The notes beneath the pieces were generated by a model. That model did not search any database. It had not been told where the DNA came from and saw only the letters and a list, made by a program, of their open reading frames with translations. 64,000 bases of DNA from Devosia lucknowensis (GTDB taxonomy: Bacteria > Pseudomonadota > Alphaproteobacteria > Rhizobiales > Devosiaceae), in the NCBI RefSeq assembly GCF_900177655.1, contig NZ_FXWK01000001.1:868001-932000 (forward strand), in the 5' to 3' direction. Of the stretch, positions 35,610 through 43,801 are shown in pieces (the stretch's first letter is position 1; each line of letters opens with the position of its first letter). The translations under genes and the position numbers were made by a program.

Positions 35610-37703
35610 ATGGCCGCACAGACAGACGCACCTGACGATCTCATCGCCGAACTCGCACGCTTGATGGCCGATGACGCCAAGGCGACGCCGGCCAAGGCGT
35701 CAGACCAGCTCAAGCCTGTTCGTATTCCTGGAGATGCAGCGCCAGCCCCGGTTCCTCGTTTCGATTTCTCGGCTTCGTCGGGAACGACGGCAAACCAGGC
35801 GCCTTCCACGCCTGTGCGCATTCCTGGTGCCGAACTGAAGAAGCCTGAAGGCGGCGAAGCCTTCGCGTTCAATTTCGATCTTGGCGCTTCGCCTGCGGCG
35901 CCGTCGGCTACATCGCCGACCACTGCGCGATCCGAACCGATCGCCCCAGTTCCTCAGTCTGTGCGGGTGGTCGAGCCCGAAGTCGTGGCGGACGAGACGG
36001 CCATGCTCGATCAGGACAGCCTTGCCGATCTGATTGCCGCAGAGCTGGCCGCTGACATGGGCCCGGCGCGAGAAGAACCTCCGGTGGAACCGCTGGCTCC
36101 GACACCGCGCCCCGCATCCTCCGACAATTTCGGCGTTCCGCCGGTTTTCGGCCTGGGTTCTGGACAGCCTGCGTCTGAGGCGTCGGATCAGAAGCGCCCG
36201 GTCCCGGCGACGCAGCCTGCGGCAACGACGCCGGCCGTCTTTTCGCCCGTGGCACCAGTACCCGAAGCGTCGCAGCCCGAGGTCTCCGAGCCCGCCGATC
36301 CGCTCGATGAAATCGAACGCCTCGTCGGCCCTGCTGTCCGCATGAACGCGGCTGGTCCGACTGTGGCTCCTGCACCGCAACCAACTCCAGCCCCATCGCC
36401 GGCACCGACGCTGCGGAGCCTTGCTACGCCCGTCTTGCCTGAACCTGCGGTCGCCGCCCCGGTCCAGCCGGAGCCGCGCGCGCGAACCTCGTCACCGACC
36501 TCGTCGGTGGAGGTCAGTTCTGTCGACGAAGCGATCCTTGCCGCCGCCGCGGCGACGGGAGCGCATGTAGAATGGGTCAATGCCGGACAGGGCGCGCCGT
36601 CCGAGGCGTCGGCCGACGATTTTGAACCCATGGTGCGGCCTCCACGCGCCGGTTTCCGCATGAGCCGGGCTGTCGCGGGTCCCCTTGTCGCCGTTGCACT
36701 TCTGGCGGTGGCTGGCGGTGGCCTGTACTGGGTCCTGGGGCAGGGTGGCACGACCTCGGGTCCTGCGCCGCTCCTGGTCGCCGACACCACGCCCACCAAG
36801 GAAGTGCCGGAGGTCGACACGACCGAGCCGGCGCCGCAATCGGTTGTCTTCAACGAGATTTCCGGAGCCAACACCGGCGCCGACGAGCAGATCGTATCGC
36901 GTGACCAAGCCGACACCGACGCTGTAGTGGCCGCTAATACCCCTCCGGCCGGAACGTCGGGCGTGATTGCCGGTGTCGACGGCACCGAGGTTGATCCCAA
37001 CCAGGACGGGCTCGTCAACCGCAAGGTGCGCACCGTCACCGTGCGTCCCGATGGCACCATTATCAGCGGCAATGACAGCCTTGCCGGATCCGCCATTCTG
37101 CCTGTCGATCGACCCAACGTACCCGATGTCCCGGGCGCTGATTTCTCTACGCCGGACCTGATCGCCAATGCATCGGCTGAAGCGGCGACCGCCACGGCAA
37201 CAACGGCCACCGAAACGGCACCTACGACCCCCGCGGTTCCGGCCGTGACGGCAGGTTCGTCGGTCCCGGTTGTCGATGCTGCTGGAGCGCCACTCGCAGG
37301 TCGCACCGTGACCATTCCTATGGATCGGCCGGCTGATTTCGCGACTGCGGCATCGTCTGCCATCTCCGCTGCAAACGCAGCGCCAACCGCAACCACCCAG
37401 CCGCTTGCAGCGCCGGCCGCGACGCCAACCGTTCCGGCGGCTACCACGACCACCGGTGGCACTGCAGCGGCTTATGTGCAGCTGGCTTCGCAGCGGAGCG
37501 AAGCGGAGGCCCAGCAGACGGCCCAGGCCGTCTCCACGCGGTATGGTGTCCTCTTCGGTGGTGCTTCGCCGGAGATTCGCCGCGTGGACCTCGGCGAACG
37601 GGGCATCTACTACCGCGTTCTCGTTCCGGCGCCGTCCCGCGAAAGCGCTGCCAATATCTGCACCAATGTCCGGGCCGCCGGCGGCGAGTGCCTGCTGCCA
37701 TAA
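35610..37703 (+). CDS. SPOR-domain inner-membrane protein
   Basis: Bitopic membrane protein of 697 residues. The first 350 residues are an acidic, Ala/Pro-rich cytoplasmic region. One helix follows at about 357-377 (PLVAVALLAVAGGGLYWVLG). A long Ala/Thr/Pro-rich periplasmic linker leads to a C-terminal SPOR domain (about 620-697: AAYVQLASQRSEAEAQQTAQ at its start, RGIYYRVLVPAP in the middle). SPOR domains bind denuded glycan strands at the division septum. The same gene sits between argS and scpA in relatives, usually with nagZ between it and scpA, which is absent here. Low-complexity composition makes antisense frames look open across it. Confidence 0.88.
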   Translation: MAAQTDAPDDLIAELARLMADDAKATPAKASDQLKPVRIPGDAAPAPVPRFDFSASSGTTANQAPSTPVRIPGAELKKPEGGEAFAFNFDLGASPAAPSATSPTTARSEPIAPVPQSVRVVEPEVVADETAMLDQDSLADLIAAELAADMGPAREEPPVEPLAPTPRPASSDNFGVPPVFGLGSGQPASEASDQKRPVPATQPAATTPAVFSPVAPVPEASQPEVSEPADPLDEIERLVGPAVRMNAAGPTVAPAPQPTPAPSPAPTLRSLATPVLPEPAVAAPVQPEPRARTSSPTSSVEVSSVDEAILAAAAATGAHVEWVNAGQGAPSEASADDFEPMVRPPRAGFRMSRAVAGPLVAVALLAVAGGGLYWVLGQGGTTSGPAPLLVADTTPTKEVPEVDTTEPAPQSVVFNEISGANTGADEQIVSRDQADTDAVVAANTPPAGTSGVIAGVDGTEVDPNQDGLVNRKVRTVTVRPDGTIISGNDSLAGSAILPVDRPNVPDVPGADFSTPDLIANASAEAATATATTATETAPTTPAVPAVTAGSSVPVVDAAGAPLAGRTVTIPMDRPADFATAASSAISAANAAPTATTQPLAAPAATPTVPAATTTTGGTAAAYVQLASQRSEAEAQQTAQAVSTRYGVLFGGASPEIRRVDLGERGIYYRVLVPAPSRESAANICTNVRAAGGECLLP

Positions 37704-37790
37704 GCGCAAAAGGGGCGCCGCGACTTTGCTTGACGCTGGCGCGGCTAGCGGCCAAGGATGCTGCGTGAACCCCATTGGTGCCGACTGCAC

Positions 37791-38579
37791 ATGACCAATG
37801 CTGAAACCAACTGGTTCGACACGCCGGCGGCGGCGCCTGCCGACGATGTGTTGCGCGTCGACGTTGGTGGCTACGAGGGCCCGCTCGATCTGCTGCTCGA
37901 TCTGGCGCGCCGCCAGAAGGTGGATCTGTCGGGCATTTCCGTGCTTGCCCTGGCCGAGCAATACCTGGCTTTCGTGGACACGATCCGCGAGCGACGCATC
38001 GAAGTTGCAGCCGACTATCTCGTGATGGCGGCCTGGCTCGCCTACCTCAAGAGCCGCCTGATGGTGCCGCAGGCACCAGGCGACGAGGAGCCGAGCGGCG
38101 AGATGCTGGCCGCCATGCTCCATTTCCGTTTGAAGCGGCTCGAGGCCATGCGCACCGCTGCCAGCCGCCTCATGAGCCTGCCTCGACTAGGCTTTCAGAT
38201 CTATGCCCGAGGCGAGCCCGAACCGATGGAGATAGCACGCCGCTCGACCTGGGAAGCGACGCTGTTCGATCTCCTCAAGGCCTATTCGTCTCAACGCGAG
38301 CGCGGCGTCACCATGGAGTACGCCCCGCGAATGCGCACCGTCTGGGCATTGCAGGACGCGCGCGACATCCTCCAGCGACTCATCGGCGACAGCCAGGAAT
38401 GGGTATCGCTCGATGCCTATCTGGTTGACTATCTCACCGCTCCTGGAGAGCGCGCGACAGTGAGGGCTTCGACGTTCGCCTCGAGCCTCGAACTGGTCCG
38501 GCAGGGCGAGATCGATATTCGGCAAACCGAAACCTTCGGGCCGTTGCTCATGCGTCGCCGCAAGAAAGGCATGACGTGA
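37791..38579 (+). CDS. scpA: Segregation and condensation protein A
   Basis: Kleisin subunit of the SMC-ScpAB condensin, about 262 residues. The N-terminal SMC-binding part is GYEGPLDLLLDLARRQKVDL followed by SVLALAEQYLAFVD and ADYLVMAAWLAYLKSRLMVP, all strongly conserved in ScpA. The C terminus (TFASSLELVRQGEIDIRQTE then FGPLLMRRR) is the winged-helix end that binds the SMC head. Two starts are possible, ATG 37758 and ATG 37791; neither has a clear ribosome site, and the second is preferred on length. The stop overlaps the scpB start (GTGA). Confidence 0.93.
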   Translation: MTNAETNWFDTPAAAPADDVLRVDVGGYEGPLDLLLDLARRQKVDLSGISVLALAEQYLAFVDTIRERRIEVAADYLVMAAWLAYLKSRLMVPQAPGDEEPSGEMLAAMLHFRLKRLEAMRTAASRLMSLPRLGFQIYARGEPEPMEIARRSTWEATLFDLLKAYSSQRERGVTMEYAPRMRTVWALQDARDILQRLIGDSQEWVSLDAYLVDYLTAPGERATVRASTFASSLELVRQGEIDIRQTETFGPLLMRRRKKGMT

Positions 38580-39241
38580 GCCATCCGGACGACGAGACTG
38601 GCGACGTTCTCCGGCGCCATCTGCGCATTGTCGAAGCGCTGCTGTTCGCGTCGACCCAGCCGCTTCGCGCTGCGGAGCTGGTCCCGTATCTCGGGGAAGG
38701 GGTCGACGTGGACGGCCTGCTCGTGGTGCTTCAGCGCCAGTATGAGGGCAGGGGCGTCAATCTGGTTCGCCGTGGCGAAGGCTGGGCCTTCCGAACCGCC
38801 GAAGACCTCGGTTTCCTGCTGCGCCGCGAGGAGCACGAGACGCGGCCACTGTCGCGCGCTGCGCTCGAAACCTTGTCGATCATTGCCTATCACCAGCCCT
38901 CGACGCGCGCCGAGATCGAAGAGGTTCGCGGCGTCGCCACAGGCAAGGGGACGCTGGACCTCTTGATGGAGGCAGGCTGGGTGCGGATGCGCGGGCGGCG
39001 CCGTACACCCGGCCGACCCGTCACCTATGGGACCACCGAGGCATTTCTCGACCATTTCGGTCTTGAACAGCTTTCGGATCTGCCCGGTCTCGACGAATTG
39101 AAGGGCTCCGGTCTGCTCTCGGGACGCCTCCCGCACGATCTCCAGATCCCTCTGCCATTCGACGGCGCCCTGCGGGATGACGAGGATCCCTTGGACCCAT
39201 CAGATATGGGCGATACGGAACTTGACGACCAAGAAAACTGA
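38576..39241 (+). CDS. scpB: Segregation and condensation protein B
   Basis: Winged-helix partner of ScpA, 221 residues, which dimerises and binds the ScpA middle region in the condensin complex. Conserved blocks are LRIVEALLFASTQPLRAAEL, the second helix-turn-helix core LSRAALETLSIIAYHQPSTR, RAEIEEVRGVATGKGTLDLL and GRPVTYGTTEAFLDHFGLEQ. The GTG start overlaps the scpA stop by 4 nt, so the two are translated together. The tail after about residue 175 is acidic and probably unstructured. Confidence 0.94.
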   Translation: MSHPDDETGDVLRRHLRIVEALLFASTQPLRAAELVPYLGEGVDVDGLLVVLQRQYEGRGVNLVRRGEGWAFRTAEDLGFLLRREEHETRPLSRAALETLSIIAYHQPSTRAEIEEVRGVATGKGTLDLLMEAGWVRMRGRRRTPGRPVTYGTTEAFLDHFGLEQLSDLPGLDELKGSGLLSGRLPHDLQIPLPFDGALRDDEDPLDPSDMGDTELDDQEN

Positions 39242-39360
39242 GGATGACCGGCCTTTCTGACGCAGCAGGGGAACACGTTCTTGTGTTTGGGCGCGATTAA
39301 ACCTATTTCTCGGGCTATCTATCGCGTGTAACGCGTATCTGGACTTCTAGGGAGAATACT

Positions 39361-39573
39361 ATGCACGCGCCGTCTATTTGGGGCATTCTCGTCGTCGCCG
39401 TCGTCGTCATCCTGCTGTTCGGCCGCGGGAAGATCTCGGGCATGATGGGCGAAGTCGCCTCAGGCATCAAAGCCTTCCAGAAGGGCATGCGCGACGACGA
39501 CAAGCCGGCGGAACGTATCCAGACGTCCGCCGAAGTCGAGGCGCGCGAGGTGGACAAGAGCAAGGACGCCTGA
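39361..39573 (+). CDS. tatA: Sec-independent protein translocase subunit TatA
   Basis: Small membrane protein of 70 residues that forms the variable pore or membrane-weakening patch of the Tat translocase. One helix ([20 protein letters not shown]) contains the conserved Phe-Gly hinge, followed by the amphipathic helix [19 protein letters not shown] and a polar tail. AGGGAG lies 6 nt before the ATG. It begins the tatABC operon, 119 nt after scpB; this gap can hold a promoter. Confidence 0.95.
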   Translation: MHAPSIWGILVVAVVVILLFGRGKISGMMGEVASGIKAFQKGMRDDDKPAERIQTSAEVEAREVDKSKDA

Positions 39574-39633
39574 GGCGTTTCTCCGCTCTGATGTCTGCTG
39601 CAGGCAGTTCGCTGCCGTTCGGAGAATAGTTTT

Positions 39634-40371
39634 ATGCTCGGCCTAGGCTGGACAGAGATGCTGGTGATCGGCGTGGTTGCGCTGATCGTCATCGGTCCCA
39701 AGGATTTGCCTGTCGTCATGGGGCGTGTGGGCAAGGTGATCGGTCAGATCCAGCGCATGGGGCGCGAGTTCCAGCGCGAGATCAACAAGACCACAGGCCT
39801 GGACGAAGTGCGCAATCTGCGCTCCTCCATCACCTCGCCATTGAAGAAGACCGCCGACGAAATCCGCCGCGACTTCAACGCCATCGGCAAGGACGGCAAG
39901 GAGCAGCCATCCGGTGCCCTCAAGCCCACCGATCCCAATACCGAGAGCGTGGTCGAGGCCATCCAGCAGCAGGCGGGCATGTCGCCTGCCAAAAAATCCA
40001 ACGACGAACTAGCCGCCGACTACGGCTTCAAGCCGGCTACGTCTGCGAGCGAGGACGTCGAACAGGTCAAGCCCGAGCCGATCAAGGCTGTTCGCCCCGC
40101 CTCGAAAAAGGTGGCGGCTAGCAAGACGCAAACCGTTCCAGCTGCGGTTCCCAAGGCGCCGGCAAAGTCGAAGGCCGCACGCACCAAGGCCGCCCTCGCC
40201 GAAGCCGAGGCAGCAGCTGCTGCTGTCGACAAGCCGAAAGCGGTGAAGGCTGCGAGCAAGCCTGCCAAGTCCAAGGCCGCTACGCCCAAGGCCGCTTCGC
40301 AGGAAAAGCCGGTGGCCAAACCGCGCGCATCTCGCAAGAAGCCTGTCGATACTGCCGGAAAGACTGAATGA
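39634..40371 (+). CDS. tatB: Sec-independent protein translocase subunit TatB
   Basis: Receptor-complex component of the Tat system, 245 residues. The N-terminal helix (LGWTEMLVIGVVALIVIGPK) ends in the Gly-Pro hinge typical of TatB, followed by an amphipathic helix (LPVVMGRVGKVIGQIQRMGR) and a charged region. The C-terminal 120 residues are an Ala/Lys-rich low-complexity tail (for example KAPAKSKAARTKAALAEAEA), as in other Hyphomicrobiales but absent from E. coli TatB. The stop overlaps the tatC start (ATGA). Confidence 0.94.
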   Translation: MLGLGWTEMLVIGVVALIVIGPKDLPVVMGRVGKVIGQIQRMGREFQREINKTTGLDEVRNLRSSITSPLKKTADEIRRDFNAIGKDGKEQPSGALKPTDPNTESVVEAIQQQAGMSPAKKSNDELAADYGFKPATSASEDVEQVKPEPIKAVRPASKKVAASKTQTVPAAVPKAPAKSKAARTKAALAEAEAAAAAVDKPKAVKAASKPAKSKAATPKAASQEKPVAKPRASRKKPVDTAGKTE

Positions 40372-41201
40372 TGGCAGACACCAAGTCGGAGCAGATCGAA
40401 GACAAGTCCAAGGCTGAGCCACAGGACGAACTGGCCGGAAGCGAGGCGCCACTGCTCGATCATCTGATCGAGCTCCGCAAACGCCTCATTCACAGCGCCA
40501 TCGCCATTGTCGTGCTGATGATCGTCTGCTTCCTGTTTGCCGGACAAATCTTCGACATCCTGCTCAACCCGTACCGCTCGATCTACCCCAATCCGGGCGA
40601 CATGGAGCTGATCTATACGGCGCCGCAGGAATTCTTCTTCACCCAGCTCAACCTCGCTTTTTTCGGCGCCGTCTTCATCGGCTTTCCCTATCTGGCGACG
40701 CAGATCTACGCTTTCGTATCCCCTGGCCTCTACAAGCATGAGCGCAAGGCGCTGGTGCCTTACCTGGTCGCCACGCCGGTTTTCTTCCTGCTGGGCGCAG
40801 CGATGGTCTATTTCGTCGTGCTGCCGATGGCCCTCGGCTTTTTCGCCGGCATGCAGACCGAAGAGATCAAGCTTCTCGCCAAAGTTTCGGAATATCTTGC
40901 CCTCGCCATGACGCTGATCCTGGCTTTCGGCATCTGTTTCCAGTTGCCGGTCGTGTTGACGCTCCTCGCCCAGCTCGATCTCGTGGGCGTGGAACAGCTC
41001 AAGAAGGGCCGTCGCTATGCCATCGTCGGCATCCTGATCGTGGCGGCGTTCATCACGCCTCCCGATCCGATTTCCCAGATCGGCCTGGCCCTGCCCATGT
41101 ACGGCCTCTACGAGCTTGCCATCCTTTCGGTGCGCATGGTCGAGAAGCGCCGCAAGGCTGCCCTGGCTGCGCAGGAAGCGGAACAGGCCAAAGAGGCTTA
41201 A
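40368..41201 (+). CDS. tatC: Sec-independent protein translocase subunit TatC
   Basis: Six-helix core receptor of the Tat translocase that recognises twin-arginine signal peptides, 277 residues. The conserved N-terminal LLDHLIELRKRLIHSAIAIV, the first-loop IYTAPQEFFFTQLNLAFFGA with its functional Glu, AFVSPGLYKHERKALVPYL and ITPPDPISQIGLALPMYGLY are all present. It starts inside the tatB stop and closes the operon. Two adjacent ATGs (40368 and 40371) are equivalent. A palindromic intergenic repeat follows. Confidence 0.96.
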   Translation: MMADTKSEQIEDKSKAEPQDELAGSEAPLLDHLIELRKRLIHSAIAIVVLMIVCFLFAGQIFDILLNPYRSIYPNPGDMELIYTAPQEFFFTQLNLAFFGAVFIGFPYLATQIYAFVSPGLYKHERKALVPYLVATPVFFLLGAAMVYFVVLPMALGFFAGMQTEEIKLLAKVSEYLALAMTLILAFGICFQLPVVLTLLAQLDLVGVEQLKKGRRYAIVGILIVAAFITPPDPISQIGLALPMYGLYELAILSVRMVEKRRKAALAAQEAEQAKEA

Positions 41202-41223
41202 GCCTCCCCGCTTCTCGCCCACC

Positions 41224-41327
41224 GGATTGTCCCGACGAAGGTCGGGACCCACATCCGCCCTTTCGGGCACCTGCAGCGATCACCGTTGCCACACCTCGGT
41301 TGGATTCCGGCGTTCGCCGCAATGACA
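41224..41327. repeat. REP-like palindromic intergenic element
   Basis: Two palindromes lie in the tatC-serS gap: GTCCCGAC-GAAG-GTCGGGAC at 41229-41248 (perfect 8-bp stem) and ATTCCGGC-GTTC-GCCGCAAT at 41304-41323 (one mismatch). The flanking words (GGATTCCGGCGTTCGCCG, CAATGACAT) resemble the dispersed intergenic repeats common in Hyphomicrobiales. No second full copy is seen in this window. Confidence 0.6.
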
Positions 41328-41433
41328 TGGCGCGAGTTGAGGCGGCCTTGACCGCCTTTCCCCTTGCACCCCCTCTGCCTCCTCCGTAAACAGTCCCGAT
41401 CACAGGAGAGGCGGGCGTCGGCCCGTATGCATG

Positions 41434-42765
41434 ATGTTTGATATCAAGTGGATCCGAGACAATCCCGAAGCCTTCGACAAAGCTATGTCGGCGCGCAAGA
41501 ATGTCTCCGTCCACTCCGCCGACATCGTCGCGCTCGACGAACGCCGTCGCAAGGCAATCCAGACGCTCAACGAACTCCAGGAAACCCGCAACAAGGTCTC
41601 CAAGGAGATCGGCCAGGCGATGGCCAAGGGCGAAAAGGATCGCGCCGAGGAATTGAAGGCGAGGGTAATCACCTCCAAGGCCGAAACCCAGGACTGGGAA
41701 AAGGCCGAACGCGACCTCAACGCCGAACTGGCGGCACTCCTCTCCAGCATTCCCAACGTTCCCCTCGATGACGTGCCCGTCGGCAACGATGAGCACGACA
41801 ACGTCGCCTATTTCGGCCCGAACGGTTCGCCCGAAACCGCGGCGCGCGCCCGTCCGCCCAAGCCATCCTTCGCCTTCGCTCCCAAGGAGCATTTTGACAT
41901 CGGCGTCGCCGAGAAGGATATGGATTTCGAAGTTGCCGCCAAGCTGTCTGGCAGCCGCTTCGTGGTCCTCAAGGGTCAGCTTGCACGCCTCGAACGGGCT
42001 CTTGGCCAATTCATGCTCGATCTGCACACCACCGAGCACGGCTACATGGAAGTGCAGCCGCCTGTTCTGGTGCGCGACGAAGCCATGTACGGCACCGGGC
42101 AATTGCCCAAGTTCGATGGCGATTTTTTCTTCACCCAGCATGGCGACAGCCGGCTGGCGCTTATCCCCACGGCAGAGGTTCCGCTCACCAACATGGTTCG
42201 CGAATCCATTCTTGCCGAGGAAGAACTCCCTCTGCGTTTCACCGCGCTAACGCCCTGTTTCCGCTCCGAAGCGGGGTCGGCCGGTCGCGACACTCGCGGC
42301 ATGCTGCGCCAGCATCAGTTCAACAAGGTTGAGCTGGTCGCCATCACTACGCCGGAAGAAGGCGAGAACGAACACGAGCGCATGCTCGTCGCCGCTGAAA
42401 CCGTGCTCCAGAAACTCGGCCTGCACTACCGCGTGATGAAGCTGTGCACGGGCGACATGGGGTTCGGCGCCCGCCGCACCTACGACATGGAAGTCTGGCT
42501 GCCGGGGCAGGACACCTATCGTGAAATCTCGTCCGTGTCGGTCTGCGGCGATTTCCAGGCCCGTCGCATGGAAGCGCGCTATCGTCCGGCTGGCGAAAAG
42601 CAGGCTCCGCGTTACGTGCACACACTCAACGGTTCGGGCACAGCCCTGGGTCGTTGCCTTATCGCCGTGCTCGAAAACTATCAGCAGGAAGACGGGTCGG
42701 TCTTCATCCCAGAAGCGCTCCAGCCCTATATGGGCGGTCTCAAGTCCATCGGCCGGCGCGCATGA
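41434..42765 (+). CDS. serS: Seryl-tRNA synthetase
   Basis: Class II synthetase of 443 residues that charges tRNA-Ser and tRNA-Sec. The N-terminal long antiparallel coiled-coil ([40 protein letters not shown]) binds the tRNA. Motif 2 is [20 protein letters not shown] and motif 3 is [20 protein letters not shown]; the serine-binding TAEVPLTN is present. The segment usually reading SSCS-x2-GDFQARR here reads [13 protein letters not shown], so the usual Cys is Val. Two adjacent ATGs exist; the second matches the family start ([11 protein letters not shown]). The stop overlaps surE. Confidence 0.97.
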   Translation: MFDIKWIRDNPEAFDKAMSARKNVSVHSADIVALDERRRKAIQTLNELQETRNKVSKEIGQAMAKGEKDRAEELKARVITSKAETQDWEKAERDLNAELAALLSSIPNVPLDDVPVGNDEHDNVAYFGPNGSPETAARARPPKPSFAFAPKEHFDIGVAEKDMDFEVAAKLSGSRFVVLKGQLARLERALGQFMLDLHTTEHGYMEVQPPVLVRDEAMYGTGQLPKFDGDFFFTQHGDSRLALIPTAEVPLTNMVRESILAEEELPLRFTALTPCFRSEAGSAGRDTRGMLRQHQFNKVELVAITTPEEGENEHERMLVAAETVLQKLGLHYRVMKLCTGDMGFGARRTYDMEVWLPGQDTYREISSVSVCGDFQARRMEARYRPAGEKQAPRYVHTLNGSGTALGRCLIAVLENYQQEDGSVFIPEALQPYMGGLKSIGRRA

Positions 42766-43538
42766 GCTTGCGCATCCTCATCACCAATGACGACGGCATA
42801 GACGCGCCCGGCATTGCCATCATGGCCGAGATCGCGGCGGCGATTTCCGACGATGTCTGGGTTGTTGCGCCCGATGGCAATCAGTCCGGGGCAGGGCATC
42901 GGTTCAGCTTCGGGCGCGAACTCGCGCTTGAGGAGCATGGCCATCGCCGATTTGCCGTCACCGGCGGATCGCCCGCCGATTGCGTGGTCGTGGGTATGAC
43001 CCATCTGCTGGCCGACAGACCGGCGGACCTTGTCCTGTCAGGCGTCAATGCCGGCCAGAACCTGGGCGATATCGTCAATTGCTCCGGCACAGCGGCAGGC
43101 GCCCGGGAAGGCGTGCTTCAGGGCGCGATCGGCATCGCCATGAGCCAGTCGATGGACTACGAGGTGACGCATAGCCCCGATTGGACGAACGCCAGCCGAT
43201 TCGGCGCCGAGGTCGTTGACGCGATCGTCGCTGCGCACCGTGGCGACGACGTCTTCTATAACGTCAACTTTCCTTTCTGCGGCGTCTCGGAAGTGGCAGG
43301 GCTCGTCGCCGTGCCGCATCAGCGCTTCTCGCGCTCGCCCATCCGGCACTATCCGAGCGACAATGCCGGTCGGTTCTTCATGGCAATTCCGGAAACGCCG
43401 AAGCCGCTTGATCCAAAGGCAGACTTCGAAGTCCTGCGTCGCGGCAACGCCATCACGGTCACGCCCTTTGCTCTGCAGCAGACTCACCAGGGCGCTCTTG
43501 AGCGGCTGGGGAGCATCGAGCTGAAGAAGGCTCGGTAA
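42762..43538 (+). CDS. surE: 5'/3'-nucleotidase SurE
   Basis: Metal-dependent survival-protein nucleotidase of 258 residues that removes phosphate from nucleoside monophosphates. The metal motif [14 protein letters not shown] is at the N terminus; [17 protein letters not shown] and [22 protein letters not shown] complete the active site (given as blocks). The ATG overlaps the serS stop (ATGA), so the pair is coupled. In many relatives pcm follows directly and nlpD after it; here nlpD follows a 263-bp gap with no pcm. Confidence 0.95.
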   Translation: MSLRILITNDDGIDAPGIAIMAEIAAAISDDVWVVAPDGNQSGAGHRFSFGRELALEEHGHRRFAVTGGSPADCVVVGMTHLLADRPADLVLSGVNAGQNLGDIVNCSGTAAGAREGVLQGAIGIAMSQSMDYEVTHSPDWTNASRFGAEVVDAIVAAHRGDDVFYNVNFPFCGVSEVAGLVAVPHQRFSRSPIRHYPSDNAGRFFMAIPETPKPLDPKADFEVLRRGNAITVTPFALQQTHQGALERLGSIELKKAR

Positions 43539-43565
43539 AGTCCAGCCCCTGCCAACTCCACCGGG

Positions 43566-43592
43566 CCGCACTCGGATCAACTCCGAGTGCGG
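43566..43592 (+). terminator. Hairpin downstream of surE
   Basis: A perfect 11-bp stem (43566-43576 with 43582-43592) with loop TCAAC starts 27 nt after the surE stop. It lacks a U-tract, so it may act as an mRNA 3' end stabiliser or factor-assisted terminator. Confidence 0.6.
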
Positions 43593-43801
43593 AACCGTCG
43601 GTAGAATGCAAACGGGGACGGACGCTTGCCCATGCGATTGCCGTGCTCCCACACCCGTGAACGGCCTTCTCCTCTTAACCTTACCGCTCTCTGAATCTGC
43701 CTGACACGAATTCGCTCAAATCGCATCGACTTTAAACTCGTCTTTACCTTACCGGCGTAGCGTCAAGCTCAGTTGTTGAGTACCTGCGTACGAGTAAGCC
43801 G

